47,718 nucleotides of DNA from Streptomyces viridiviolaceus. Lineage in GTDB: Bacteria > Actinomycetota > Actinomycetes > Streptomycetales > Streptomycetaceae. The DNA lies in assembly GCF_014650995.1 (NCBI RefSeq), contig NZ_BMWA01000006.1, positions 77,076 to 124,793 of the forward strand, given 5' to 3'. The notes under the pieces are model-generated. The model saw only the letters and a program-made list of their open reading frames with translations. It had not been told where the DNA came from and did no database searches. Both the position numbers and the translations under genes were made by a program. Positions 1-7,943 of this stretch are shown here, in pieces; within the stretch, counting starts at the first letter, position 1; each line of letters starts with the position of its first letter.

Positions 1-222
1 GGAGCCTCCCCACACCCCCGGCCGACCGCCACGACCGAGCGACCGGACGGGACACACCCCCCAACCCGACCCTCGCCACCGGCCACCCCACACCCCGTCA
101 ACCGGGCGGAAGGGACAGGAGCCTCCCCACACCCCCGGCCGACCGCCACGACCGAGCGACCGGACGGGACACACCCCCCAACCCGACCCTCGCCTCCGGC
201 CACCCCACACCCCGTCGACCGG
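1..222. repeat. Two-copy tandem repeat, 117-bp period, intergenic
   Basis: The stretch starting GGAGCCTCC at position 1 recurs at 118 and stays nearly identical for about 103 bases, with only two substitutions (a/t near 195, a/g near 217). The copies are C/A-rich on the plus strand and hold no plausible gene. More copies may lie to the left of the window. Function is unknown; it could be slippage or recombination-derived spacer. Confidence 0.85.
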
Positions 223-284
223 CCGCGGAGGCGGATGCCGGTGTGCTCCCGACCACCGCGCCTGCCCCCTGCTCCGCCGTGCGG

Positions 285-1196
285 TCAGCCGCGTCGGCGG
301 CGGGTCACGGCCAGTGCTCCCCCGCCCGCCAGGACCAGCGCCACGGCGCCGCCCGCGACGTACGGGGTCGCGGAGCTGCCGCCGGTCTCGGCGAGGCCCG
401 CCTCGGTGCGCTCGCCCTGGGCCTGGACGTCGGGGGCCGGTCCGGCGGCTGGTTCGTCGGCCTTCGCGGGCGGCTGCGCGGCCTGGGCCTCGGGTGCCGC
501 CGGCGCCTCGCAAGTGGCCGTCGCGAGGGTCACGGTGCCGTGAACCTCGGCCACGTTCAGATCCAGCGGGTTGACGGACACCCGGAGTTCCAGGGCGGTG
601 GCGGCGGCCGTGCGGGAGGTGGTCTCCGTCTTCGACAGGTCCAGCCTGACCTCTCCCACGCCGGGCACCTTCACCTCCGTCGGCCCGCCGGTGGTGAGTG
701 TCACCTTCTTGCCGAGGACCGTCACCGATCCCAGCAGGTTGGCGGAGGCGACCGGCTTCTTCCCGGCCTCGCAGGTCGCCTTGGAGGTGACCTGCTCGAC
801 CTCGACGACCGACAGCAGCGGCAGTCCGGGCACGTGGACCCTGGCCCGGGCCAGATCGGTGTGGCCCTCGGCCTTGGTGTCGGTCACCGTCGCCCCGGCG
901 TCGGCCACGTCGGCGCGCAGCACCTGGAAGGGCCTGCCGCCGTCGACGCCGTCCAACTGGGCGGTCAGCGCGGTCTTCCGGGCGCTCTCGGGCGCCTGCA
1001 CCTCGTTGAGGGAGACGGTGAGCGGCACGTTCACGGTCTTGTTGAGCAGGGACACGTCGAGCCCGGTGCGCAGGACGGCGGCACTCGCCCGGCCCTGGTC
1101 GTCGGTCGCGTGGGCGGTGCCCGCGCCGGCCAGGGCCGTGGGACCGGCGGCCAGGGCCGTGGCCGCCGCGACGGTGGCGAGGCGGCGTGCGGGCAT
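285..1196 (-). CDS. Secreted LAXTG sortase-anchored surface protein
   Basis: A 303-aa exported protein predicted to be attached covalently to peptidoglycan by a class E sortase. The N-terminus MPARRLATVAAAT is a signal peptide with an AHA-type cleavage site near residue 28. The C-terminus has LAETG (about residues 268-272), then a hydrophobic stretch of roughly 20 residues and the tail TRRRRG, which is the canonical sorting signal of the actinobacterial LAXTG class. The middle is Val/Thr/Ala-rich, probably beta-sandwich, with no recognised catalytic motif. I chose the ATG at 1196 because the signal peptide follows it directly; an upstream frame extension is Cys/His-rich and implausible. The gene is monocistronic, with an unusual repeated leader (1239-1275). 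Homologues in Streptomyces are listed among predicted sortase E substrates (from memory); the function itself is unknown. Confidence 0.85.
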   Translation of the reverse strand: MPARRLATVAAATALAAGPTALAGAGTAHATDDQGRASAAVLRTGLDVSLLNKTVNVPLTVSLNEVQAPESARKTALTAQLDGVDGGRPFQVLRADVADAGATVTDTKAEGHTDLARARVHVPGLPLLSVVEVEQVTSKATCEAGKKPVASANLLGSVTVLGKKVTLTTGGPTEVKVPGVGEVRLDLSKTETTSRTAAATALELRVSVNPLDLNVAEVHGTVTLATATCEAPAAPEAQAAQPPAKADEPAAGPAPDVQAQGERTEAGLAETGGSSATPYVAGGAVALVLAGGGALAVTRRRRG

Positions 1197-1238
1197 GCGG
1201 AAGGTGTTGCCGTTCAAGGTGGTGGGACCCCCAGGAAG

Positions 1239-1275
1239 ACATGCATGAGGACATGCATGAGGGACATGCACGAGC
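1239..1275. repeat. CATGCATG-containing direct repeats in the leader of the sortase-substrate gene
   Basis: Three near-identical 12-13-base repeats of the form gacatgcatgag occur at about 1239-1251, 1251-1263 and 1264-1275 (the last degenerate, acatgcacgag). Each contains a short palindrome. They lie 43-80 bases upstream of the start codon at 1196, where promoter or 5'-leader elements would sit. They could be operator repeats; no regulator is identifiable from sequence alone. Confidence 0.5.
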
Positions 1276-1415
1276 GACGTGCTTGGGACCCGGAAAGGAT
1301 GTCCCCGCCCGCGCCGAACCGTCAGCGATCCCGGGTCACTTCACCCCATCGTGGGGTTTCCGTGAACCTTTTCGAATCGCACGGCACGGGCGTTCCCCTG
1401 CGTCACCCACGTCGG

Positions 1416-2507
1416 CTATCCGACGACCCGCCCGTTCAGCACCACCCGGCGCGGAGCGCCGAGCACGCGCACGTCCGCGCGCGGGTCGCGCTCGTACACC
1501 ACCAGGTCGGCCGGCGCGCCCTCGTCCAGGCCGGGACGGCCGAGCCAGCGCCGGGCGGACCAGGTCGCCGCCGAAAGCGCCTCGACGGGCGGGATCCCGG
1601 CGGTGACCAGCTCCGCGACCTCCGCCGCCGCCAGGCCGTGGGCCAGCGAGCCGCCCGCGTCGGTGCCGACGAAGACCGGGATCCCGGCGTCGTAGGCGCC
1701 CCGCACGGTGTCGTAGCGGCGTTCGTGGAGCCTGCGCATATGGGCCGACCAGCGCGGGAACTTCGACTCGCCGCCGTCGGCGAGCGCGGGGAAGGTCGCG
1801 ATGTTGACGAGGGTGGGCACGATGGCGACGCCCCGCTCCGCGAAGAGCGGGATGGTGTCGTCCGTCAGGCCCGTGGCGTGCTCGACGCAGTCGATGCCGG
1901 CCTCGACCAGGTCGCGCAGCGAGTCCTCGGCGAAGCAGTGCGCGGTGACGCGGGCGCCCAGGCGGTGGGCCTCGGCGATGGCCGCCTCGACGGCACCGCG
2001 CGGCCAGCAGGCGGACAGGTCGCCGAGGTCGCGGTCGATCCAGTCGCCGACCAGCTTCACCCAGCCGTCTCCGCGCCGGGCCTCCTGGGCCACGTACGCG
2101 ACGAGGTCCTCGGGCTCGACCTCCCAGGCGTAGTTGCGGATGTAGCGGCGGGTGCGGGCGATGTGCCGCCCGGCCCGGATGATCTTCGGGAGATCTTCAC
2201 GGTCGTCGATCCAGCGGGTGTCGGAGGGCGAGCCCGCGTCGCGGATCAGCAGCGTGCCCGCGTCCCGGTCGGTCAGCGCCTGCTTCTCGGCGACGTCCTC
2301 GGGGACCGCGCCGTGCTGGTCGAGGCCGACGTGGCAGTGCGCGTCGACCAGGCCGGGCAGCGCCCAGCCCTCGACGGTGCGGACGTCGGCGGCGCCGGCG
2401 GGACGGTCGTAGGAGATCCTGCCGTCGATCACCCACAACTCGTCGCGGACCTCCTCGGGTCCGACGAGCACCCGACCCTTCACGTGCAGCACCGCGCGAT
2501 CGCTCAT
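1416..2507 (-). CDS. Amidohydrolase family metal-dependent hydrolase
   Basis: A 363-aa cytoplasmic member of the amidohydrolase superfamily (imidazolonepropionase/prolidase-like branch). The metal-binding HxH is seen in VDAHCHVGLD (His57, His59). Further candidate ligands are in VTAHCFAED and DCVEHATG, and the conserved Asp is in VGTDAGGS. The N- and C-terminal segments (VKGRVLVG; PADLVVYERDPRAD) form the small beta-sandwich typical of the fold. The length is normal. I chose ATG 2507, which has a purine-rich AAGGTGCGGGG upstream, over an in-frame ATG three codons earlier. The substrate cannot be deduced. The gene stands alone between the surface-protein gene and a membrane-protein gene on the same strand. 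Confidence 0.85.
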   Translation of the reverse strand: MSDRAVLHVKGRVLVGPEEVRDELWVIDGRISYDRPAGAADVRTVEGWALPGLVDAHCHVGLDQHGAVPEDVAEKQALTDRDAGTLLIRDAGSPSDTRWIDDREDLPKIIRAGRHIARTRRYIRNYAWEVEPEDLVAYVAQEARRGDGWVKLVGDWIDRDLGDLSACWPRGAVEAAIAEAHRLGARVTAHCFAEDSLRDLVEAGIDCVEHATGLTDDTIPLFAERGVAIVPTLVNIATFPALADGGESKFPRWSAHMRRLHERRYDTVRGAYDAGIPVFVGTDAGGSLAHGLAAAEVAELVTAGIPPVEALSAATWSARRWLGRPGLDEGAPADLVVYERDPRADVRVLGAPRRVVLNGRVVG

Positions 2508-2550
2508 GCCCCGCACCTTAGACCGCTGCGACGGGGTGTTCGAAGGCCGG

Positions 2551-3048
2551 TCACCGGCCGGCCGCGCGGGCGCGCGGCCCGGCCGCGTACCCGGCGGCGA
2601 CGGCGCTCGCCACGGCGGTCAGGGCGAGGACGGCGACCCCGGGGTTGACGTAGCCGGGGATGTCGGCGGAGGCGTAGCCGTCACCGTCGGCGGTCTCGCA
2701 GCGGAAGCTCAGGGGCAGGTAGGAGACCGAGTAGTCGACGATCCGCGCGGACAGCTCCGGGGGCACGCCGGTACGGCAGGGCAGCAGCGGCGCGGACCCC
2801 GCACCGCCGTCCTCCGCCCCCATGACCGCGAAGCCCACGCACAGCACGCCCCAGGCGTACAGCAGGGCGGCGGCCGCGCCGGCGACTGCGGCGACGACAC
2901 GGAAGGGCGCGCCCGCCCTGGGCGACGCGGGCCCGGCGACCGCAGGGCCCGTCTCCCCGCAGGGGCGGCGCGCGTACGTGCCGGCGCCCCGGCCGAGGAA
3001 GACGGCCGTCACCACAGCGACGAGAACGAGCAGCAGGAGAGCGACCAC
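2551..3048 (-). CDS. Small membrane protein, unknown function
   Basis: About 165 aa. The N-terminus VVALLLLVLVAVVTAVFLG is one membrane segment, AAVAGAAAALLYAWGVLCV a second, and VAVLALTAVASAVAAGYAA a third near the C-terminus. A loop with several Cys residues and SVSYLPLSFRCETADGDG lies between the last two. The frame is also open upstream with an ATG near 3158, but that extension is Arg-rich and overlaps the promoter region of the divergent aminotransferase, so I prefer the GTG at 3048. No family is recognised. Coding is supported by hydrophobic periodicity and third-position GC; the start is uncertain. Confidence 0.5.
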   Translation of the reverse strand: MVALLLLVLVAVVTAVFLGRGAGTYARRPCGETGPAVAGPASPRAGAPFRVVAAVAGAAAALLYAWGVLCVGFAVMGAEDGGAGSAPLLPCRTGVPPELSARIVDYSVSYLPLSFRCETADGDGYASADIPGYVNPGVAVLALTAVASAVAAGYAAGPRARAAGR

Positions 3049-3216
3049 GCGTCCGAGTCCATCAGCCCGACGATCACCGCGGCTATGGCGGAAGCCATAA
3101 TTCCGGGCGTGGGAGTGTCGCAACGGAAGCCCTCCGGCGCGAGTGGCGGCGAAGGCCATGGTTACTCTCGACTCCGTACGTCCGCACACCTGCCCGTTAC
3201 CGAAGAGAGCACCGCC

Positions 3217-4320
3217 GTGACCCACCCCTTCCTGGACCTCGCCCCGCTGAGCGCCGACCGTTTCGCCGCGATCGAGGACCGGGTGGCGCGCCTGCTCGGC
3301 ACCGAGCAGGACGTCGTGATCATGCAGGGCGAGGCGCTGCTGCCGCTGGAGGGCGCCATCCGCGCCGCCGCCGGGCCGGGCACCGTCGCGCTGAACGTGA
3401 TCACCGGGCCCTACGGGCAGACGTTCGGGAACTGGCTGCGGGACTGCGGCGCGACGGTGCACGACCTCGCCGTGCCGTTCCACACGGCCGTGACGGCCGA
3501 CCGGATCCGCGAGGCGTTCGCCGAGCACCCGGAGATCGACTTCGTGTCCCTGGTGCACGCGGAGGCGGCGACGGGCAACACCAACCCGGTGGCGGAGATC
3601 GGCGCGGTGGTGCGGGAGCACGGCGCGCTGTTCTACCTGGACGCCGTCGCCTCCGTGGGCGCCGAGCCGGTGCTGCCGGACGCCTGGGGCGTGGACCTGT
3701 GCGTGATCGGCGCACAGAAGGCGATGGGCGGCCCGGCCGGGGTGTCGGCGGTCTCGGTGAGCGAGCGGGCGTGGGCGCGGATGGCGGCCAACCCGCGGGC
3801 GCCCCGGCGGTCGTACCTCTCCCTGCTGGACTGGAAGGAGCGGTGGATCGACGGCGGCCGCAAGGCGCTGCTGCACGCCCCCGCGCAGCTGGAGATGCTG
3901 GCGCTGGAGGCGTGCGTCGAGCGCATCGAGGCGGAGGGCCTTCAGACGGTGATGGCGCGGCACGCGTCGGCCGCGGCGGCCACCAGGGCCGGTGCGCTCG
4001 CCCTGGGTGGCGGCCTGGAGCCGTACGTGTACGAGGCCGGGGACGCGGCGCCGGTCGCGACGACGCTGCGGGCGCCGGCCGGGGTCGACGCCTCGGAGCT
4101 GGTGGCCGGTGCCCTGGCGTCCGACCCGGCGCTGCCGCTGGCCGCGGGCGGGGGCGCGCTGGCCAAGGAGATGATCCGCGTCAACCACTACGGGCCGGAC
4201 GCCACCACGGGGGCCGTGCAGGGCTGCCTGGCGGCGCTCGGTGCCGCGCTCGCGGCGAAGGGGCTGCACGCCGACCTGGTGGCCGCGCGCCGGGCCGCCG
4301 ACGACGCCTGGCGCGGCTGA
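3217..4320 (+). CDS. Class V PLP-dependent aminotransferase (alanine-glyoxylate type)
   Basis: A 367-aa fold-type I PLP enzyme of the class V group that includes alanine-glyoxylate, serine-pyruvate and pyridoxamine-pyruvate aminotransferases. The PLP lysine is in VIGAQKAMGGPAG, the cofactor Asp in LFYLDAVASVGAEP, and an N-terminal glycine loop in NVITGPYGQTFGNW. The C-terminal RVNHYGPDAT carries the conserved substrate-binding region. The GTG at 3217 follows a weak GAGAG site; the reading frame runs far upstream but that part has no family similarity. It lies immediately upstream of the ectoine promoter region on the same strand, but about 350 bases away, so it is probably not co-transcribed. 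The substrate is undetermined. Confidence 0.85.
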   Translation: MTHPFLDLAPLSADRFAAIEDRVARLLGTEQDVVIMQGEALLPLEGAIRAAAGPGTVALNVITGPYGQTFGNWLRDCGATVHDLAVPFHTAVTADRIREAFAEHPEIDFVSLVHAEAATGNTNPVAEIGAVVREHGALFYLDAVASVGAEPVLPDAWGVDLCVIGAQKAMGGPAGVSAVSVSERAWARMAANPRAPRRSYLSLLDWKERWIDGGRKALLHAPAQLEMLALEACVERIEAEGLQTVMARHASAAAATRAGALALGGGLEPYVYEAGDAAPVATTLRAPAGVDASELVAGALASDPALPLAAGGGALAKEMIRVNHYGPDATTGAVQGCLAALGAALAAKGLHADLVAARRAADDAWRG

Positions 4321-4674
4321 GCGGGCCGGCCTTTCCGGGACCTGAATTCAGAGTTATTGCCACAGCTCCGACAGACATAATTCCGGGATTAATTGAAGAA
4401 TAGCTTCCCGTATTCTTCTGCCCGCTTTCCGCGGGGCTAAACACCAAGATTCGGATAACGCGAACCGGAGCATTTCGGGCGGGCTTCCAGCGGGTTACAT
4501 GATTGTGACCCGTTACACAGCCCGCCCGTTTTGCGCGCTATGTAACGCCCAAATCAGGGCAAATCTCCGAGACCTCGCGCGGACCCACGCGCCCGCGTGA
4601 TAACACACGGCCTCGCCATTCGTAACCCCGTCCGGCGATGCAATTTTGAATTTCCCTGGGTAAGTTCAATTTGC
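4321..4674. other. 354-bp intergenic region ahead of ectABCD
   Basis: No gene is seen. The region is noticeably more AT-rich than its surroundings (for example 4340-4450 and 4640-4675). It contains the nested palindrome at 4477-4527 and an inverted pair TTGAA (4646-4650) / TTCAA (4665-4669) that spans the ectA ribosome-binding region. This suggests extensive transcriptional and possibly translational control of ectoine synthesis. I could not assign a convincing -35/-10 pair. Confidence 0.6.
4477..4527. promoter_or_regulatory. Nested palindrome with GlnR-like boxes upstream of ectA
   Basis: Outer arms gggcgggct (4477-4485) and agcccgccc (4519-4527) enclose an inner repeat cgggttaca (4491-4499) / tgtgacccg (4504-4512). 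Inside it, GTTAC-n6-GTGAC at 4494-4509 fits the a-site/b-site spacing of Streptomyces GlnR boxes (GTnAC-n6-GAAAC). A further GTTAC (4513-4517) and an inverted GTAAC near 4542 follow. GlnR repression of ectABCD has been reported in S. coelicolor (established knowledge, from memory). The same structure, followed by GTTTT, could also act as a terminator for the upstream aminotransferase. Confidence 0.55.
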
Positions 4675-5187
4675 ATGACTGCCGCACAAGCAGACCTGCA
4701 AATCGACCGCCCGAGAGTGGCGGACGGAGCCGCGCTCTGGCGGATAGCAAGGGATTCGAAGGTCCTCGACCTGAACTCGTCCTACAGCTATCTGCTGTGG
4801 TGCCGGGACTTCGCCGCCACCTCGGCCGTCGCTCGTGCCGAGAGCGGCGAGGCGATCGGTTTCGTCACCGGCTACGTGCGGCCGGACCGCCCCCGCACCC
4901 TGCTCGTCTGGCAGGTGGCGGTGGACGAGGCGTACCGCGGTCGCGGACTCGCCGCCTCTCTGCTCGACGGTCTGGTCGCGCGCACCGTGGCCGAGCAGGC
5001 GCTGACCACCCTGGAGACCACCATCACCCCGGGCAACACCGCGTCGGAACGGCTGTTCACCTCGTTCGCCGAGCGCCACGGCGCGCGGCTGGAGCGCGAG
5101 GTGCTGTTCGACAGCGTCCTGTTCCCGGACGGGCCGCACGACCCCGAGGTCCTGTACCGCATCGGCCCCCTTCCCGACTCCCGCTGA
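4675..5187 (+). CDS. ectA: L-2,4-diaminobutyrate acetyltransferase EctA
   Basis: A 170-aa cytoplasmic GNAT enzyme that acetylates the 4-amino group of L-2,4-diaminobutyrate with acetyl-CoA, the second step of ectoine synthesis. The GNAT motif A is seen in QVAVDEAYRGRGLAASLLDGL (RGRG acetyl-CoA loop), followed by TTITPGNTASERLF and a C-terminal beta strand with VLFDSVLFP. The EctA signature LNSSYSYLLWC near residue 45 is diagnostic. The length matches the family. I chose ATG 4675; longer in-frame starts would read through the leader. It is the first gene of ectABCD, 54 bases ahead of ectB. Confidence 0.96.
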   Translation: MTAAQADLQIDRPRVADGAALWRIARDSKVLDLNSSYSYLLWCRDFAATSAVARAESGEAIGFVTGYVRPDRPRTLLVWQVAVDEAYRGRGLAASLLDGLVARTVAEQALTTLETTITPGNTASERLFTSFAERHGARLEREVLFDSVLFPDGPHDPEVLYRIGPLPDSR

Positions 5188-5241
5188 CACCGGACCTCCC
5201 CGACCCCTCACCGACCCTCACGCATCGAGGAGCGATTCGTC

Positions 5242-6513
5242 GTGACCATCACCCAGCCCGACCTCAGTGTCTTCGAGACCCTCGAATCCGAGGTGCGCAG
5301 CTACTGCCGCGGCTGGCCCACCGTCTTCGACCGTGCGCACGGCAGCCGCATGTACGACGAGGACGGCCACGAGTACCTCGACTTCTTCGCCGGAGCGGGC
5401 TCCCTCAACTACGGGCACAACAACCCCGTACTGAAACGGGCCCTGATCGACTACCTGGAGCGGGACGGCGTCACGCACGGGCTCGACATGTCGACCACGG
5501 CCAAGCGCCGCTTCCTGGAGACCTTCCAGAACCTGCTGCTCCGGCCGCGCGACCTGCCGTACAAGGTCATGTTCCCGGGCCCGACCGGCACCAACGCCGT
5601 GGAGTCCGCGCTGAAGCTGGCCCGGAAGGTGAAGGGGCGCGAGGCGATCGTGTCGTTCACCAACGCCTTCCACGGGATGTCCCTGGGCTCCCTCGCCGTG
5701 ACCGGCAACGCCTTCAAGCGGGCCGGCGCCGGCATCCCGCTGGTGCACGGCACGCCCATGCCGTTCGACAACTACTTCGACGGCACCGTCGAGGACTTCC
5801 TGTGGTTCGAGCGGCTCCTGGAGGACCAGGGCTCCGGCCTCAACAAGCCGGCCGCCGTGATCGTGGAGACCGTGCAGGGCGAGGGCGGCATCAACGTGGC
5901 CCGGCCCGAGTGGCTGCGCGCCCTGGCCGATCTGTGCGAGCGCCAGGACATGCTGCTGATCGTCGACGACATCCAGATGGGCTGCGGCCGTACCGGCGCC
6001 TTCTTCTCCTTCGAGGAGGCGGGCATCACGCCGGACATCGTCACCGTCTCCAAGTCGATCAGCGGCTACGGCCTGCCCATGTCGCTGTGCCTGTTCAAGC
6101 CCGAGCTGGACGTGTGGGAGCCGGGCGAGCACAACGGCACCTTCCGCGGCAACAACCCCGCCTTCGTCACGGCGACCGCCGCGCTGGAGACGTACTGGGC
6201 CGACGGGTCGGCGATGGAGAAGCAGACCCGCGCCCGGGGCGAGCAGGTCGAGCAGCACCTGATCGCCATCACCGAGGAGAACCTCGCCGACGTCAAGGAG
6301 TACCGCGGCCGCGGGCTCGTGTGGGGCCTGGAGTTCCACGACAAGGAGCGCGCCTCGCGCGTCGCCAGGCGTGCCTTCGACCTCGGGCTGCTCATCGAGA
6401 CCTCCGGTCCCGAGAGCGAGGTCGTCAAGCTGCTGCCCGCCCTCACCGTCACGCCCGACGAGCTGGACGAGGGCCTCAAGATCCTCGCGCGCTCCGTACG
6501 CGAGACCGCCTGA
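5242..6513 (+). CDS. ectB: Diaminobutyrate-2-oxoglutarate transaminase EctB
   Basis: A 423-aa class III PLP aminotransferase that converts aspartate semialdehyde and glutamate to L-2,4-diaminobutyrate, the first committed step of ectoine synthesis. Visible motifs are MFPGPTGTNAVESALKLAR (PLP phosphate region), the cofactor aspartate in LLIVDDIQMGCGRTG and the PLP lysine in VTVSKSISGYGLP. The full family length is present. The GTG start at 5242 is preceded by GAGGAG at a suitable distance. It is second in the operon, placed between ectA and ectC as in most actinobacterial ectoine clusters. Confidence 0.97.
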   Translation: MTITQPDLSVFETLESEVRSYCRGWPTVFDRAHGSRMYDEDGHEYLDFFAGAGSLNYGHNNPVLKRALIDYLERDGVTHGLDMSTTAKRRFLETFQNLLLRPRDLPYKVMFPGPTGTNAVESALKLARKVKGREAIVSFTNAFHGMSLGSLAVTGNAFKRAGAGIPLVHGTPMPFDNYFDGTVEDFLWFERLLEDQGSGLNKPAAVIVETVQGEGGINVARPEWLRALADLCERQDMLLIVDDIQMGCGRTGAFFSFEEAGITPDIVTVSKSISGYGLPMSLCLFKPELDVWEPGEHNGTFRGNNPAFVTATAALETYWADGSAMEKQTRARGEQVEQHLIAITEENLADVKEYRGRGLVWGLEFHDKERASRVARRAFDLGLLIETSGPESEVVKLLPALTVTPDELDEGLKILARSVRETA

Positions 6514-6567
6514 CCGGGACCGCCCGGCAGGCCCACGCAACACCCACCTAGGAGGCATCGCAACACC

Positions 6568-6966
6568 GTGATCGTCCGTTCGTTCAAGGAGATCGAAGGC
6601 ACCGACCGGCACGTGAAATCGGCGTCCGGCACCTGGGAGAGCAAGCGCATCGTCCTCGCCAAGGAGAAGGTCGGCTTCTCCGTGCACGAGACGATCCTGT
6701 ACGCGGGCACCGAGACCGACATGTGGTACGCGAACCACATCGAGGCCGTCGTCTGCACCAAGGGCGACGCCGAGCTGACCGACCGCGAGACCGGGAAGAC
6801 CTACCACATCACGCCCGGCACCATGTACCTCCTGAACGGCCACGAGCGGCACACGCTCAAGGTCAAGGAGGACTTCCACTGCATCTGTGTCTTCAACCCG
6901 CCCGTGACCGGACGGGAGGACCACGACGAGAACGGCGTCTACCCGCTGCTCACCGAGGAGGTGTGA
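6568..6966 (+). CDS. ectC: L-ectoine synthase EctC
   Basis: A 132-aa single-domain cupin that cyclises N-gamma-acetyl-diaminobutyrate to ectoine with loss of water. The N-terminal [18 protein letters not shown], the tract [18 protein letters not shown] and the C-terminal cupin motif around [10 protein letters not shown] are characteristic; EctC is an iron-dependent cupin whose ligands lie in these strands. The GTG at 6568 has a perfect AGGAGG 12 bases upstream. Only 6 bases separate it from ectD, so the two are translationally coupled or nearly so. Confidence 0.97.
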   Translation: MIVRSFKEIEGTDRHVKSASGTWESKRIVLAKEKVGFSVHETILYAGTETDMWYANHIEAVVCTKGDAELTDRETGKTYHITPGTMYLLNGHERHTLKVKEDFHCICVFNPPVTGREDHDENGVYPLLTEEV

Positions 6967-6972
6967 GTCACC

Positions 6973-7866
6973 GTGACCACCACGACCGTCACCGATCTCT
7001 ACCCCAGCCGCGGTGCCACCGAGGTGGCCACTCCCCGGCAGGACCCGGTCGTCTGGGGCGCCCCCGACGCGCCCGGTCCGATCGACCCGGCCGGTCTGCA
7101 GTCCTTCGAGCGCGACGGCTTCCTCGCCATCGACCAGCTCATCGCACCGGACGAGGTCGAGGTCTACCGGCGTGAGCTGGAACGGCTCACCACCGACCCG
7201 GCGATCCGGGCGGACGAACGCTCCATCGTGGAGCCGAAGTCGAAGGAGATCAGGTCCGTCTTCGAGGTGCACCGGATCAGCGAGGTGTTCGCGAACCTGG
7301 TGCGCGACGAGCGGGTGGTCGGCCGGGCCCGGCAGATCCTCGGCTCCGACGTGTACGTCCACCAGTCGCGGATCAACGTCAAGCCGGGCTTCGGGGCCAG
7401 CGGCTTCTACTGGCACTCCGACTTCGAGACCTGGCACGCCGAGGACGGTCTGCCCCGGATGCGCACGGTGTCCGTGTCGATCGCGCTCACCGAGAACTAC
7501 GACACCAACGGCGGTCTCATGATCATGCCGGGGTCGCACAAGACGTTCCTCGGGTGCGCGGGGGCCACGCCGAAGGACAACTACAAGAAGTCGCTGCAGA
7601 TGCAGGACGCGGGCACGCCCTCCGACGAGGCGCTGACCAAGATGGCGTCGGACTACGGCATCAAGCTCTTCACGGGCAAGGCCGGTTCGGCGACCTGGTT
7701 CGACTGCAACTGCATGCACGGTTCGGGCGACAACATCACCCCGTTCCCGCGCAGCAACGTCTTCATCGTGTTCAACAGCGTGGAGAACACGGCGGTCGAG
7801 CCGTTCGCGGCACCGGTGCGGCGGCCGGAGTTCATCGGCGCACGGGACTTCACGCCGGTGAAGTGA
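6973..7866 (+). CDS. ectD: Ectoine 5-hydroxylase EctD
   Basis: A 297-aa Fe(II)/2-oxoglutarate dioxygenase of the PhyH family that hydroxylates ectoine to 5-hydroxyectoine. The HxD iron ligands are in FYWHSDFETWHAEDGLPRM (the EctD signature). The distal His is in NCMHGSGDNITPFPRSN, where the following Arg binds 2-oxoglutarate. The GTG at 6973 has GAGGAGG just upstream, inside the end of ectC. The operon therefore makes both ectoine and hydroxyectoine, compatible solutes for osmotic and heat stress. It ends at a strong hairpin (7882-7926). Confidence 0.97.
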   Translation: MTTTTVTDLYPSRGATEVATPRQDPVVWGAPDAPGPIDPAGLQSFERDGFLAIDQLIAPDEVEVYRRELERLTTDPAIRADERSIVEPKSKEIRSVFEVHRISEVFANLVRDERVVGRARQILGSDVYVHQSRINVKPGFGASGFYWHSDFETWHAEDGLPRMRTVSVSIALTENYDTNGGLMIMPGSHKTFLGCAGATPKDNYKKSLQMQDAGTPSDEALTKMASDYGIKLFTGKAGSATWFDCNCMHGSGDNITPFPRSNVFIVFNSVENTAVEPFAAPVRRPEFIGARDFTPVK

Positions 7867-7881
7867 CCGTGTGACGGGACC

Positions 7882-7926
7882 ACCGGGCCGGGCCTCTTCG
7901 TGTGGGACGGGAGGCACCGGCCCGGT
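7882..7926. terminator. Bidirectional hairpin terminator after ectD
   Basis: Outer arms accgggccgg (7882-7891) and ccggcccggt (7917-7926), plus inner arms gcctc/gaggc, form a roughly 15-bp GC-rich hairpin with a 14-base loop. It lies between the convergent ectD and the PLP-enzyme gene ending at 7944. There is no clear U-tract, as is common in Streptomyces. Confidence 0.8.
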
Positions 7927-7943
7927 TGCCTTGCCCGCAGGTC

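Noticed and set aside
1343..1357. Hairpin accccatcgtggggt as terminator of the amidohydrolase gene
   Set aside because: The 6-bp stem is short and lies about 60 bases after the stop without a T-tract; too weak to list.
243..2648. 801-aa plus-strand frame at the left end
   Set aside because: Runs antisense to the surface protein and amidohydrolase and shows no family similarity.
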